This document shows, piece after piece, positions 1-9,441 of a stretch of DNA of 64,000 bases. The DNA comes from Aporhodopirellula aestuarii (GTDB taxonomy: Bacteria > Planctomycetota > Planctomycetia > Pirellulales > Pirellulaceae), in NCBI RefSeq assembly GCF_023701485.1, contig NZ_JAMQBK010000039.1:250476-314475 (forward strand). The letters are read 5' to 3'. A program made the translations under genes and the position numbers. The stretch's first letter is position 1. Each line of letters opens with the position of its first letter. The notes beneath the pieces were generated by a model. It saw nothing but the letters and a program-made list of their open reading frames with translations. It was not told the origin of the DNA and did no database searches.

Positions 1-39
1 TCGATCGGAATTGTCGATTTTCGAGAGCTGCAGGTCGAC

Positions 40-1089
40 TCACTTCACTAAGTTCTCATTCTGGAACAACTCGGCGAACGCCCCTTCGCGGCTCTCACCG
101 TCTTCGGTGACGAAGTGCGTGCCGAGTTCGCGGGCGTCGAGGTTTTGTTGAGCATGGTCGATGATCTCTTGTGGCAAGCGAACCGAGTTGGCAGCTTCGC
201 ACAGATCGGAAACGTTTTCGATGTAAAATTCGACAAACGTTTGAACTTCCGCACGGTTGAGCGATTCGGAGTTGACGTAGATAAACAGCGGGCGGCTAAA
301 GGGAGCGTATTTGTTCGACGAGATGTTTTCGACCGAAGGTTCGTAGGCGGTGTTGTCTTTCGGGTTGACGATCGGCACGGCACGCAACCGGTCTTTGTTG
401 GCAGCATAGTAAGCAACGCCGAAGAAGCCGATGGAGTACTTATTGCCGGCGACACCTTGCACCAAAATGTTGTCATTTTCGTTGAGGGTCATATCACCGC
501 GGAGTTCGCTGTCGTTTGCCTTGGCGAGCACTTCGTGGAAGTAATCATAGGTACCCGATCCGGTGCCGGGAGCGAAGATCTTGATCGGTTCATTCGGCCA
601 ACTTGGGTCAACGTCGCTCCAATTCTTGGCGGCGTCGTCGCCAACAAACATCTTCGTCAGTTGTTCAATCGTCAATTCCTTGACCCAGTCATTTTCTGGG
701 TTCACGGCGATGGTCAATCCGTCGTAGGCGACCGGCAGTTCGATGAACGAGACGCCGTTGGCTTGGCATTTTTCAAATTCGCCGGCTTTGATCGGCCGCG
801 ACGCGTCGGAGACATCGGTGCCTTTGTCGTAGAAGCTCCTGAAACCGTTTCCGGTTCCGTTGCCGCTGACGATCACGTTGACCTGCGGGTGCAATTTGAT
901 GAACTCTTCTCGTACCGCGTCACTGATCGGTTGGACCGTGCTGCTGCCGTCGATCTTGATTTCACCGACGAGGTTGGATTCGGGAATGGATGCGTCGGCG
1001 GCGGGGGCGTCGGAATCCGTCGTCGTGGAACTGCTGCATCCGGCAGCGAAAAGGGCCGCGAAACACGCGAGCCAGAAAATGTTTTTCAT
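40..1089 (-). CDS. pstS: PstS-type phosphate ABC transporter substrate-binding lipoprotein
   Basis: This is a 349-residue periplasmic phosphate-binding protein that would deliver phosphate to a PstCAB transporter. The N-terminus is a lipoprotein signal (hydrophobic residues 4-15, then A-A-G-C with Cys18), followed by a Ser/Thr/Asp-rich linker. The family signatures are G-S-S-T-V at about 48-52, an N-G-T-G-x-G-F stretch, D-A-S-R-P, and G-T-G-S-G-T-Y-D-Y-F near 180; these are the phosphate-contacting loops of PstS. The ATG at 1089 gives the complete signal peptide. Any pstC/pstA/pstB partners would lie beyond the left edge, because the gene reads leftwards. No convincing Pho box was seen upstream. 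Symbol given from family resemblance; sphX-like paralogues look similar. Confidence 0.9.
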   Translation of the reverse strand: MKNIFWLACFAALFAAGCSSSTTTDSDAPAADASIPESNLVGEIKIDGSSTVQPISDAVREEFIKLHPQVNVIVSGNGTGNGFRSFYDKGTDVSDASRPIKAGEFEKCQANGVSFIELPVAYDGLTIAVNPENDWVKELTIEQLTKMFVGDDAAKNWSDVDPSWPNEPIKIFAPGTGSGTYDYFHEVLAKANDSELRGDMTLNENDNILVQGVAGNKYSIGFFGVAYYAANKDRLRAVPIVNPKDNTAYEPSVENISSNKYAPFSRPLFIYVNSESLNRAEVQTFVEFYIENVSDLCEAANSVRLPQEIIDHAQQNLDARELGTHFVTEDGESREGAFAELFQNENLVK

Positions 1090-1492
1090 CGGAACACGCC
1101 TGATGGGGAGGGTCGAGGATGTTGAGTTGTGATAGTTGTTGGCCGTCAGTTTATCTTGCGGCAGCTGAATCCTAAATGGATTCCGTCGCCGTCCGGTTCG
1201 ACCCTCGCTGACACCGCGATCTGGCCATTTTCCCCGCGTATTCGCAGAAAAACAACGTTCTTATGCGTCTGAGGCAGGACGCCGGAGTGTGAAGATCAGG
1301 TTAAAAAAGCGGGGCCGGCGATTCGAGAGGGTCGCGAAGCGGATTTTGACCCATGGCAGGTAGGTCGTCGAATTGGTCATTGCCCGTATAATGCCGCGAA
1401 AACTATCTTCCCGAACATGGGCCGGCCGCGAGAAATCGGCAGGCCAGATCGGATTATTTCTTACTTAGCACACCCTTCCTTGCGAGATCCCT
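1090..1492. other. Intergenic region between divergent pstS and trxB
   Basis: These 403 bases hold the promoters of two divergent genes. No ORF with credible composition is present. I see a perfect TATAAT about 100 bases before trxB (listed separately). I see no Pho-box-like direct repeat in front of pstS. Confidence 0.6.
1387..1392 (+). promoter_or_regulatory. Candidate -10 element for trxB
   Basis: A perfect TATAAT hexamer lies about 100 bases upstream of the trxB ATG. The position expected for a -35 box (1364-1369) reads GTCGTC, a poor match, so this rests on the -10 alone. A chance hexamer cannot be excluded. Confidence 0.35.
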
Positions 1493-2620
1493 ATGTCTGC
1501 GACGTCAGATGCCCCCCGCCCAGTCGGTAGCGACGGCCCCGAAAAAACCATCATTATCGGTAGTGGGCCGGCCGGCTGGTCTGCAGCGATCTACGCCGCC
1601 CGCGCCAACCTCGAACCGGTACTCTACGAGGGCACGTTCAAACAGGACATGATGCCCCTCGGGCAGCTCGCCTACACGACCGAAGTCGAAAATTATGCCG
1701 GGTTCCCCGCGGGGAACGTTCAGGCATTCGTGAAATCGGCTGTCGACAAGAGCCGGCACTACAACTTGCCCGAGCCGCCCGCCGGTCACACCAAAGATGA
1801 CCAGCCACATTATGCCGTTCAGGGCACGGAGCTGATGGAGCTGATGAAACAGCAGGCGTTGAACTTCGGAACACGCGTCGTCAGCGACGATATCGAACGC
1901 GTTGATTTTTCAGGTCCACCCCACACGCTGTTTCCCGCTGCGGGCGAACCCGTTCAAGCACAGACGGTGATCATTGCGACCGGAGCACGCGCGAATTACT
2001 TGGGATTGCCCAGCGAAGAAGTGTACAAAAACAAAGGTGTCAGCGCGTGTGCCGTGTGCGACGGAGCGTTGCCGATTTTCCGCAGTAAGCCTCTCGCCGT
2101 TATCGGTGGTGGTGACTCGGCGGTCGAAGAAGCGACCTACCTCGCCAACCTCAAAGGGGCAGACAAGATTTATCTGATCGTCCGGCGTGACGAGATGCGA
2201 GCGAGCAAGGTGATGCAGGACCGTGCTTTGAACCATCCAAAAATTGAGATGAAGTGGAATAGCGTTGTCGAAGAAGTGCTCGGTGATGGAAAAATTGTCA
2301 CTGGCCTACGTCTCAAGAGTACAGCCGACGGTTCGACGAGTGAGCTCACCGTCGGCGGCATGTTTGTGGCGATCGGCCATACACCGAACACGGCATTCCT
2401 CGGCGGTGCGGTCGAAATGAATTCAGCTGGCTATATCCAGTGGACGCGTCCATTCCGGACCAACACCAGCGTGAAAGGTGTGTTTGCCGCAGGCGACGTT
2501 GCCGACGACTACTACCGTCAAGCGATCACCTCGGCAGGCACCGGTTGCATGGCGGCTCTCGATTGCGAACGGTTCCTCGTGGATCACGAAGAGATCATTG
2601 GTGCTTCGTCCGCTCGCTAG
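1493..2620 (+). CDS. trxB: Thioredoxin reductase (NADPH, FAD)
   Basis: The product transfers electrons from NADPH through FAD and a redox disulfide to thioredoxin in the cytoplasm. At 375 residues it is about 50 longer than typical TrxB, with a polar N-terminal extension of roughly 17 residues and extra length before the active site. The FAD dinucleotide fold is G-S-G-P-A-G at 23-28. The redox-active motif C-A-V-C (Cys186, Cys189) is followed by D-G, as in bacterial low-molecular-weight TrxB. The NADPH fold reads G-G-G-D-S-A near 203-208. The C-terminal FAD motif is G-V-F-A-A-G-D-V near residue 330. The gene stands alone, divergent from pstS, and ends at a strong hairpin shared with the convergent gene to its right. 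Confidence 0.95.
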   Translation: MSATSDAPRPVGSDGPEKTIIIGSGPAGWSAAIYAARANLEPVLYEGTFKQDMMPLGQLAYTTEVENYAGFPAGNVQAFVKSAVDKSRHYNLPEPPAGHTKDDQPHYAVQGTELMELMKQQALNFGTRVVSDDIERVDFSGPPHTLFPAAGEPVQAQTVIIATGARANYLGLPSEEVYKNKGVSACAVCDGALPIFRSKPLAVIGGGDSAVEEATYLANLKGADKIYLIVRRDEMRASKVMQDRALNHPKIEMKWNSVVEEVLGDGKIVTGLRLKSTADGSTSELTVGGMFVAIGHTPNTAFLGGAVEMNSAGYIQWTRPFRTNTSVKGVFAAGDVADDYYRQAITSAGTGCMAALDCERFLVDHEEIIGASSAR

Positions 2621-2668
2621 CAACTTGTCTGCTCGTTAGGACAGTTGCCCGCAGAAGCTCAAGCCAAG

Positions 2669-2701
2669 ACGTCGCCCGGTGATTCACTCACCGGGCGACG
2701 T
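2669..2701. terminator. Bidirectional hairpin terminator between convergent genes
   Basis: A perfect inverted repeat has 14-base arms (2669-2682 and 2688-2701) around a 5-base loop TTCAC. It sits between the stop codons of trxB (+) and the gene ending at 2742 (-). Neither side has a T-run, so it may work with Rho or simply as a 3'-end stabilising stem. Confidence 0.6.
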
Positions 2702-2741
2702 ATCGTATTCAGGCGGACAGGCGGACTAAGAGCGTTCACGC

Positions 2742-3539
2742 TCACTCCGTTTCTGACTTAGGCTGCATGAATTTTGGCATCTGCGGTTTCAAGAACCCCG
2801 AATTGTCTTCATAGGAGATCGGTTTGGGTTTCATGAAGTCTTGCATCGTACGCCGTCCGGGTGAACTCAATCCGGCGGCGTCGAGCACGTTGTTGATTCG
2901 TTGGGTCGTCGAGGCGGTGCCGTCCGCGGATTGCGTTTTTTTCGTCGGCGGGAGATCGTGCAGCAACGAGCGAACGTTGCGATGCATCGTCAGGAGCTCT
3001 GTTTTTACGACGTCATAAGACGCTTGGTTGCGAATCGCAGCGATCAACGCATCGTCCACGTCGCCCGGCAATTGAGCGCGTTGTGCTCGACTCTCGATGA
3101 CGCCGGCAATGGTGAGTCCGAGGCTGTCGCCGGGGCTGTACATCGTCGTCAGGATGTAGGACTTCAGTCCCAATTCCATGAGCGCGGCTGCCGGTTCACC
3201 ATGTTTTTTTCCGAGGGCACGTGTTGCCGGCGCGAGGTCTTTGAGCAGGTAATGGAGTACGGACGCACCGTATGCGGCGCGGTCGGTATTTTTGGTTGGC
3301 AACGCCGGCAATTCGATGTCTAGCGACTTGGCCAGTTGTTGCGATTCCGACATCAAGTTTGAAATCGCTTGCGGGTCGGCGTCGTGAATGGAAGCGGACG
3401 CGGCGAGGCCAATTTTTCCCGCCAAAACCCAGGTCGCCTCGCGGGCATTCATGGCCGGCGGCGAGTCTTGCGAATTCGCGGGTTGGGCGGCGGCGAACAT
3501 CAGCACGCCGATCAAAGGGAAGATCAAATCGTTTCGCAT
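2742..3539 (-). CDS. Secreted protein of unknown function
   Basis: This 265-residue protein is not recognised. The ATG at 3539 is chosen because AAAGGTG lies 5-6 bases before it and because it puts a signal peptide (M-R-N-D-L-I-F-P-L-I-G-V-L-M-F-A-A-A) at the N-terminus; an in-frame start 19 codons upstream lacks such support. The mature part is mostly predicted helical with scattered Ala/Leu, without cysteines or recognisable catalytic motifs. The C-terminus is Pro/Lys/Met-rich (repeats of K-P and P-x-F-M/L-K-P). It is likely periplasmic or paryphoplasmic. It is convergent with trxB and shares its terminator hairpin. It is a single gene with no evident operon partner, since the next minus-strand gene ends 187 bases upstream. 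Confidence 0.75.
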   Translation of the reverse strand: MRNDLIFPLIGVLMFAAAQPANSQDSPPAMNAREATWVLAGKIGLAASASIHDADPQAISNLMSESQQLAKSLDIELPALPTKNTDRAAYGASVLHYLLKDLAPATRALGKKHGEPAAALMELGLKSYILTTMYSPGDSLGLTIAGVIESRAQRAQLPGDVDDALIAAIRNQASYDVVKTELLTMHRNVRSLLHDLPPTKKTQSADGTASTTQRINNVLDAAGLSSPGRRTMQDFMKPKPISYEDNSGFLKPQMPKFMQPKSETE

Positions 3540-3726
3540 CGGGGCACCTTTGGCTGCGAGTGTGCTGGAATCGCAAGTTTCGATTACGACAAACACGAGA
3601 TCACCCCGTGTCGCTGTTTATTCTATGACGAAAACAGGACGCGATCGGACAGAAATTCGGCAGCAAAAGATTTGGCCCGTGTGGAACCGACGGCGACGGC
3701 GAATGTGTCACCGTCAGGTTACGAGC

Positions 3727-4926
3727 CTATTGTTTGCTCGGTTGCACGGTATCGGCGGCCGGTTTAGGCACTGCGAAGAACGTGTTGGCCCGCCGTACGC
3801 TATCGGGGTCCACTTTCTTGAGTTCTTCCATGGCCTCGGCGGCTTCGGGTTTGGGGCACGCTCGCAGATAGTTAACGACGGGGACGCGAACCCAGTTGTT
3901 TTCGGCGTCGGCGTTGAGGAATAGTTCTTTGAGCTTGTCGACTTGGCTCCAATCCTGCCAACGTGCCAAATCGGGGATGACCAAATCGGCGAGGTCTTCG
4001 CGATCGAGGATATAGTGCAGTGATTCCACCAAGGCGCTTCTGGCGATGACGCCGCCTTCGGTTCCATGGAATCGAATCGCCATGATGGCCGCGTACGTGT
4101 CGGCGTAGGAGGCTTGTTTGTTTACCAGGAACTCTTTGTTGACGAGATCGAGGCCGGGTTCACCGGCCAGGGTCAGGTAACAAGCGATGAGGGCATCGAG
4201 TCCCGTGCGAGCGGTCTTCTGCGTACTCATGAGCATCTCTTCGAGCATCGGCAAGTCATCTTTGCTGCCGCACACGCCGAGCATCGTCAGGTACAAACGC
4301 TTGCGATCCGGTGAGAGCGTGTCGTCGTTGAGCCACTCGATGAGTTGGTCATGGTCCATTTCCGACTTGATCTTTTGCAATGCCTCGTAGGGAGCGACCG
4401 CGAATTCATCGTATGCATCACGTGACAGCATTGAGTCTTCGTCTTGGAGATAATCCATATAGAAACGCAGTCGATCGGCATCGTCCTTTTCAGCGAGTTC
4501 CGGAATGCGGACGACGTATTGTTCGGCACGCGGCGTTAGCGGGAGGCATGACCACTGCATGTCGCTCGGGTCGACGCCGGAAAGCAGAAAGCGACGGCCC
4601 TTGGCGATATCGCCGAAGTAAACCGCCTTCACGGTTTGGCCGGGTTCGACATGTTTTTCACCTTTAAGAACCATGGCGATTTTCATTTCGACCTCGCCGG
4701 TGTCCGCGTTTCGGGTCGCGTCGCTCTGCATCGCCGAGGCGATCACGACGGCATCCATCGCTTCCATTTCCTGTCGCAACGTTTGAGCGACCGCGCTGCA
4801 AAACGGACAGGCGGCTGCGTAGCGAATCGACGGCATGCTGAGTAAAGACGCGATCACGGCAACCACGAGCGTAGTGCGGAACCATGGGCGATGCCAAAAG
4901 GTCTTCGCGGCGAGTTTCAAGTGCAT
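3727..4926 (-). CDS. Secreted C-P-F-C protein with helical-repeat C-terminus, unknown function
   Basis: This is a 399-residue exported protein. The start at 4926 is chosen because it directly precedes a basic n-region and a hydrophobic signal (about residues 15-38); an upstream in-frame ATG at 5076 would add 50 residues of unconvincing Pro/His-rich sequence. The presumed signal-cleavage zone is followed at once by A-C-P-F-C, a CxxC that could be a redox or metal site. The region of about residues 45-160 looks beta-rich (V-x-I-A-S-A-M, G-E-V-E-M-K-I-A-M-V-L-K-G, Y-F-G-D-I). Residues 180-390 form helical pairs resembling HEAT/TPR-like repeats (L-Y-L-T-M-L-G-V-C-G-S-K-D-D-L-P-M-L-E-E). The function is not known to me. 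The gene is followed by the separate secreted gene at 2742-3539. Confidence 0.8.
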   Translation of the reverse strand: MHLKLAAKTFWHRPWFRTTLVVAVIASLLSMPSIRYAAACPFCSAVAQTLRQEMEAMDAVVIASAMQSDATRNADTGEVEMKIAMVLKGEKHVEPGQTVKAVYFGDIAKGRRFLLSGVDPSDMQWSCLPLTPRAEQYVVRIPELAEKDDADRLRFYMDYLQDEDSMLSRDAYDEFAVAPYEALQKIKSEMDHDQLIEWLNDDTLSPDRKRLYLTMLGVCGSKDDLPMLEEMLMSTQKTARTGLDALIACYLTLAGEPGLDLVNKEFLVNKQASYADTYAAIMAIRFHGTEGGVIARSALVESLHYILDREDLADLVIPDLARWQDWSQVDKLKELFLNADAENNWVRVPVVNYLRACPKPEAAEAMEELKKVDPDSVRRANTFFAVPKPAADTVQPSKQ

Positions 4927-5314
4927 TGGGATGTTTCGGCTGGGAGGAGGTAGGTGGATGGGCGGCGGGAAGTCGCGATTCGAGGTGGGGGCGGTAAAAC
5001 TTGCAGACGCATCGCAGTGGGCGAATGTTATGGTGGCGGACACGTTTTGAGGTCGATGCCACGGTGTCGCGTGCATTCGTATTTTGCTCTGCGAACCTCA
5101 AGCCTACTACGGGGGATCGATGCTTGAATATCGGATCCGGCGTCGAGGCTGTCGGTCACTCCCCCGGCGGGTTGATTCCGATGCCGCGGCTACGCGTCCT
5201 GACGACAAATTGCCACGGAAATTTCGAGACGCCGAGGGGTGGTTTTGTTGCGAACGTCCGCTCCGTTGTCCGAGCAATCAGGCTCTTATGGCTATTCTAC
5301 GATCTCGACGAGAT
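4927..5314. other. Intergenic region, no feature recognised
   Basis: These 388 bases separate two minus-strand genes. Short plus-strand ORFs here lack credible starts and composition. I see no terminator or conserved promoter. Confidence 0.5.
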
Positions 5315-8300
5315 CTAGTTCCCAAACAGTTTGTCAAATCTTAGCTTTTCGAGGCCCTTGTTGAGGCCCTGTTCGAGTTGTTGTTGGCCGCGGCCGAGTT
5401 GTTGTTGCAGAAAATTGCCAGCTGCGTCTTGGGCCGCTTGCTGGGCAGCTTGGACACCGAAGTCAGCGACGACCCGCCGAATCCCCGCCGAATCCAGGCT
5501 CGGCCGGCTGAGCGTTCCATCGATCGGGAGTGTCATCGTTTGACCGGCAAGGCCGCGCAGGTCGCTGCCGAGCCATTTGGCGTCGAGCGGAATTTGCGCG
5601 ATCAGATCGAGCCGCCCGTCAAAGTCGACTTGCCCGCTTGTCACCACGCGGGCGCGGTCGATGTCGAACATCAGTGCCCGGTGGTTGACGACTCCTTGGG
5701 CGACTTGAAACTCGACCGATTGAGCCGGGAGCGTGATCAGGGTTCGGCCAGTGCGTGGAGGATTGGCGGCGGACCCGATTGCGGCGAGTGCCTGCAACTG
5801 ACGAGCGCTCGCGATCACTTGGTCGGCAAGCGGACCGGCGTTCATTTGCACCCGCTCGATGTCGAGGCGGCCACGAATTTCACTGCGTCGCGGATTGTCG
5901 ATCCAAACCACCGCCTGTTGCAAATCGGCGCTAAAGGTGCCTTCCACCCGGGCGGCATCGGCCGCGATCGGGGCCAGGTATTTCAGCCATTTGCCCGTCA
6001 TGTCAGGCGTCAACGCGATTCCGCGAGCGATCGGTCCGGGGCGGACATCGATATACAGTTCCGGCCGATAATGGACGTCACCGGCCAGCAAAATTTCGCC
6101 GGTCGCGAGGTTGGTCGGTTCGTCGCTGAGTGGTGCGACTTGCGGACCAATCATGCGAGGTGTCAGGCGGCTCGGCCCGAGAACTGGGATGCGGCTCGGA
6201 TTGATGGTGACGACGCTTTCGGTCATCCGAAACGGCACCTCGGCGGGGCCGAATAGCATTCCCGCCGTATCAACGGTCTCCCAGCCGAGGTTGCCTTTGA
6301 TGGTGAACGCGTATTCGGAGGAATTGTTTTGGGCGTAGAGAATCTCCAGCGGTGTCTGATGGAGACCTTCGGCAACGATGGTGGTTCCCGAGAGCTTGGT
6401 CAAACGCCGAGCGACCTCATCCATTTTAAAACGAGCCGGACCCCGCAACTGCAGATCGACGGCATCGTTGTTCCAGGACGCCGTTCCAGCGAGAGTGGTG
6501 CCGCACCAATCGGTCGAGATCTGGACCGAGTCGGTTTTGACTGCCATCGTGGGCAGGTTCACGTCAAAACTGCCTTCGATTTGAATTGCCGGTTCGGACC
6601 AAACGACGGTTGAGTTTGCGGGCGTGCCATTGGCGAGCGGTTCGCTCAGCATGACGTCTCGGCCGCTGATTTTGGTATCGATGTGAAACAGCGCGGTGTC
6701 CCCGACGACGATCGTATTGCCTTCTAGTTTCCCGGCGACATTCCACTGCGTGGCGGCTGCCGGTGATTGGTTGCGGCTAAACGCGACGGAGCGAGTCTGG
6801 GATCCTTGGCCGGCGGATCCGCGGTTGATGGAAGACGTGCGGGTGCGATTTTGTGGATCGGACGCGACGCGTTTGTTGGAGCTTGTTTGCAATCGATCGA
6901 GATCCGCCAACCATGCGATCTCGAGGTCCGTTCTGTTGTTGATCCACTCGCCTTGAATTGCGGCGGAAACCGCATCTCCCGTGACGGTCATCGTCCGAAT
7001 CATGATTTCTTGGCGAGGCCAGAACGCATTGCCGTCAAAGTGCAGCTTGACGAGTTCTTGTTCGAGTTCGTTGCCGCTGATGGGAAGACGCAGTGAACGG
7101 AGTTGTCCATCGAGTGCCTGCATCAAAACTTCTCCGGCGCCGTTCACGCTCGCGCGTGCGGTGAACTCAAAACCTCCCCGGCAGTCGCTGAGTGTTTCGG
7201 GCATCCAGGGATCCAGCATCTCCGTGATGGATTCGATTCGTCCTTGTCCCTTCAAACGCACGGGGATCATCAAGTTTTGATTCAGTCCTCGGACCGTTTG
7301 CACGAGGTCGACGTCGGTTTGCATGCCGTCGCCTTGGATCCGCAGAGATCCGCGTGAAAGCTCATCGAGTGACCAGCCGTTGCCCGTCGTTGACCATCTT
7401 CCTTCCACGTCGAGCGTTGAGATTAATTGCTGTTGTTGGAGTCGTTGGTCCGGTGCGAGTTCGATCGCGAGGTTATCGATTCGGCTGTTGCCTTGCAGTC
7501 GCCACAATCCGTTAGCTTCCGCATCCCAGCGGACATTGGCTCTGACGTCACCTTGGAGGTCTTGGTTATCGAGTTCAAAAATCGGCTGCAGCATTCTCGC
7601 GAGTTTGCCAAAGTTGACGTCGACTTCCGCGGATCCCGATGCGATATCGCCGTGGCCTTTGATTTGAGCGAACGGACTGTTCATTTCAAACTGTTCAGCG
7701 GATAGTTGCGTCGCATCGCTGGCGACAATCGCGGTTGCGTCCATGGGGGCGATCTGGACCGGTTTGCCATCGGCGGTCGCTTCGATCGTGTCACTGTGAA
7801 TGACCAGTCGTCGCCGGCGTTGTCCCGGACGCGAGTTGCGAGAACCGAGTGTTGGGAGCGGTTCGATGGTGGCACGCACGATTCCCCGGTGCAACGTGGC
7901 GCTGCGCCGCATCGGCAGCACGCTCGGCATGGCGGCGTGGAGACGTGGCAAGTCGATCAATATGTCCAACGTCGCGTCAACTCGATCCAACCACGCGAGC
8001 GGGTTGGAGTTGGAACCGGACAAAGAAAGCGAGTCGGAAAATTCACCGTTCATCGCAACCGTGGCGAAGTCCGTCTTGGCTGACACTTGGCGAGCCACGA
8101 TGCGGCCGGGTTGCCACATCCAATCGCCATCAAGTTGGGTGAGTTCGTTGCTCCACAATCGTTGATTCGTTTTCGGGTCGAACGCCGCCAGGCCACGCAC
8201 CTCGATCTTGCGAAGTGAGATGCTCGGATTGCCCGTGACCGGTAGGTCGAGCAGGGTGCTTCCCGAAACGTCGCCGGTGATTTCAGCGGGCACTTGGCTC

Positions 8301-9091
8301 TCGGGGAACCGACGGGCGACCAAGGTCAAGACGGACAGCGGTAGTGAATCGGCGTCCATCTGCAATTTGACTGGTGTGGTCGCTCCGGTGAGCAGTCCCA
8401 CCGTGACCTCGCCCTGCAGCGAGCCTTCTCCGCCGCCCGGTTGGCCGAGCACGCCCTGCCATTTCGAACGCAGTTCCGTGGCGTCGAGGATGACCGACGC
8501 GTTTGATTGTTTAAGTGACCATGTTGCTTGGGTGACCGCATCGGTAACATCGACCTGCAGGCCTTGAATCTGTACGGATCCTTCCGCCGTCACCTCGGAG
8601 GGCGAGTCCGCGGGGGCCAGCAACAGGGCAAGGTCTTTTTCGATCGAACTGGTCGAGGAGTCGACCGAACATGCGATTTGGACATCGCGTAAAACGAGTT
8701 CGCCAAAACGTCCGCGTTTGAGTTCGCTGGAAAAGAGCTGTGGCAATGTGAGCGATGTTTGCACTTCGCCGATGTTAATCGTTGATCCGGCGTGGTCACC
8801 GACGAGGCGAAGCCCGGTCAAACGAATTGGGGTCACCCATCCGATTTGGATACTCTCCGAATCGACCTGCCATCCATATGGGCTAAGCGACTGAGACAGC
8901 AGGGATCGCCCGATCGGCGAGTGACTCACGAGGCTCGGCGCCGCAGCAACCGCCAATGCGATGAAGACAAACGTCATCGCCCCGATCATCCGCCGACGTC
9001 GCGATCGATCGGCGCGACGATGCAGGGTGCGTTCGGTTTGCGTACGTTCGCGAACCTGAAGATCGTAACTGTTGACCGTTTTGCGTCGCAT
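5315..9091 (-). CDS. Large AsmA/TamB-like envelope protein
   Basis: This 1258-residue protein has one N-terminal transmembrane anchor (about residues 35-55, after a very basic Arg-rich segment). A long ectodomain follows, made of repeating amphipathic beta strands with the cadence of AsmA/DUF3971/TamB-type proteins (blocks such as A-E-V-D-V-N-F-G-K-L, G-x-L-D-L-I-A-Q-I-P-L-D). The C-terminal part carries an AsmA_2-like ending (D-G-T-L-S-R-P-S, then Q-Q-rich amphipathic helix). Known relatives form lipid-transfer bridges or support outer-membrane assembly; assigning that here is inference. The start at 9091 is preferred over an in-frame ATG at 9262 because the longer version would run through a strong minus-strand terminator hairpin (9216-9282) and has unlikely composition. 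Confidence 0.8.
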   Translation of the reverse strand: MRRKTVNSYDLQVRERTQTERTLHRRADRSRRRRMIGAMTFVFIALAVAAAPSLVSHSPIGRSLLSQSLSPYGWQVDSESIQIGWVTPIRLTGLRLVGDHAGSTINIGEVQTSLTLPQLFSSELKRGRFGELVLRDVQIACSVDSSTSSIEKDLALLLAPADSPSEVTAEGSVQIQGLQVDVTDAVTQATWSLKQSNASVILDATELRSKWQGVLGQPGGGEGSLQGEVTVGLLTGATTPVKLQMDADSLPLSVLTLVARRFPESQVPAEITGDVSGSTLLDLPVTGNPSISLRKIEVRGLAAFDPKTNQRLWSNELTQLDGDWMWQPGRIVARQVSAKTDFATVAMNGEFSDSLSLSGSNSNPLAWLDRVDATLDILIDLPRLHAAMPSVLPMRRSATLHRGIVRATIEPLPTLGSRNSRPGQRRRRLVIHSDTIEATADGKPVQIAPMDATAIVASDATQLSAEQFEMNSPFAQIKGHGDIASGSAEVDVNFGKLARMLQPIFELDNQDLQGDVRANVRWDAEANGLWRLQGNSRIDNLAIELAPDQRLQQQQLISTLDVEGRWSTTGNGWSLDELSRGSLRIQGDGMQTDVDLVQTVRGLNQNLMIPVRLKGQGRIESITEMLDPWMPETLSDCRGGFEFTARASVNGAGEVLMQALDGQLRSLRLPISGNELEQELVKLHFDGNAFWPRQEIMIRTMTVTGDAVSAAIQGEWINNRTDLEIAWLADLDRLQTSSNKRVASDPQNRTRTSSINRGSAGQGSQTRSVAFSRNQSPAAATQWNVAGKLEGNTIVVGDTALFHIDTKISGRDVMLSEPLANGTPANSTVVWSEPAIQIEGSFDVNLPTMAVKTDSVQISTDWCGTTLAGTASWNNDAVDLQLRGPARFKMDEVARRLTKLSGTTIVAEGLHQTPLEILYAQNNSSEYAFTIKGNLGWETVDTAGMLFGPAEVPFRMTESVVTINPSRIPVLGPSRLTPRMIGPQVAPLSDEPTNLATGEILLAGDVHYRPELYIDVRPGPIARGIALTPDMTGKWLKYLAPIAADAARVEGTFSADLQQAVVWIDNPRRSEIRGRLDIERVQMNAGPLADQVIASARQLQALAAIGSAANPPRTGRTLITLPAQSVEFQVAQGVVNHRALMFDIDRARVVTSGQVDFDGRLDLIAQIPLDAKWLGSDLRGLAGQTMTLPIDGTLSRPSLDSAGIRRVVADFGVQAAQQAAQDAAGNFLQQQLGRGQQQLEQGLNKGLEKLRFDKLFGN

Positions 9092-9215
9092 CCGTACGTC
9101 TCGCTCAATGGGATGGATCGAATCGGCGCCGAAGGATGACAGAAAAGGGGCGCGCGTGGATTCGCTTATAGCTGCAATGCACGAGCTGGCGCAAGAGAGG
9201 TTTCTGTCGGCGCAT

Positions 9216-9282
9216 AAAAAAAGCTCCCGGAAAGTACGAGGTCCTAGGGGGGCGGAGGACAACGCGCTTCTGTTCCGGGAGC
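9216..9282 (-). terminator. Intrinsic terminator upstream of the AsmA-like gene
   Basis: On the minus strand the arms GCTCCCGGAA (9282-9273) and TTCCGGGAGC (9232-9223) pair perfectly over 10 bases. A nested 5-bp stem GTCCT/AGGAC (9260-9256 with 9245-9241) sits in the loop. Seven T residues follow directly (9222-9216). It lies 125 bases before the ATG of the downstream gene, so it could be a leader attenuator or end a separate small transcript. Confidence 0.8.
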
Positions 9283-9390
9283 CGGTGGTCGGTTTCGATT
9301 TTTGAGTTTGCGATCGATCGGAGTCTACGTCTCGAAGACGTCTTCAATCTTCGCTGTTTTGCGTTTTGATTTCAAGTCGAATCGGGAAGC

Positions 9391-9441
9391 AAAAAAATGG
9401 TTCGAGGGAGTGCTTCGCATCCATGCTAGCACTTCTCGAAC
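9391..9441 (-). terminator. Second intrinsic terminator, minus strand
   Basis: Reading leftwards, GTTCGAG-AAGTGC (9441-9429) pairs with GCACT-CC-CTCGAAC (9413-9400) with a small internal mismatch. A nested GCAT/ATGC closes the loop. The stem is followed by CA and seven T residues (9397-9391). It sits about 110 bases before the terminator at 9216-9282. Confidence 0.7.

Noticed and set aside
115-1125. 336-codon plus-strand frame opposite pstS
   Set aside because: It is the antisense of a recognised phosphate-binding gene; composition is Val/Phe/Gly/Arg-skewed with no family resemblance.
1090-1492. Pho box ahead of pstS
   Set aside because: No pair of CTGTCAT-like direct repeats at 11-base spacing was seen.
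5378-6256. 292-codon plus-strand frame opposite the AsmA-like gene
   Set aside because: It is antisense to a coherent long gene, has no signal peptide or domain, and no promoter context.
9092-9262. N-terminal extension of the AsmA-like gene to an ATG at 9262
   Set aside because: It would be translated through a terminator stem and T-run and gives a Cys/Ser/Arg-rich leader unlike a signal peptide; the ATG at 9091 gives a clean anchor.
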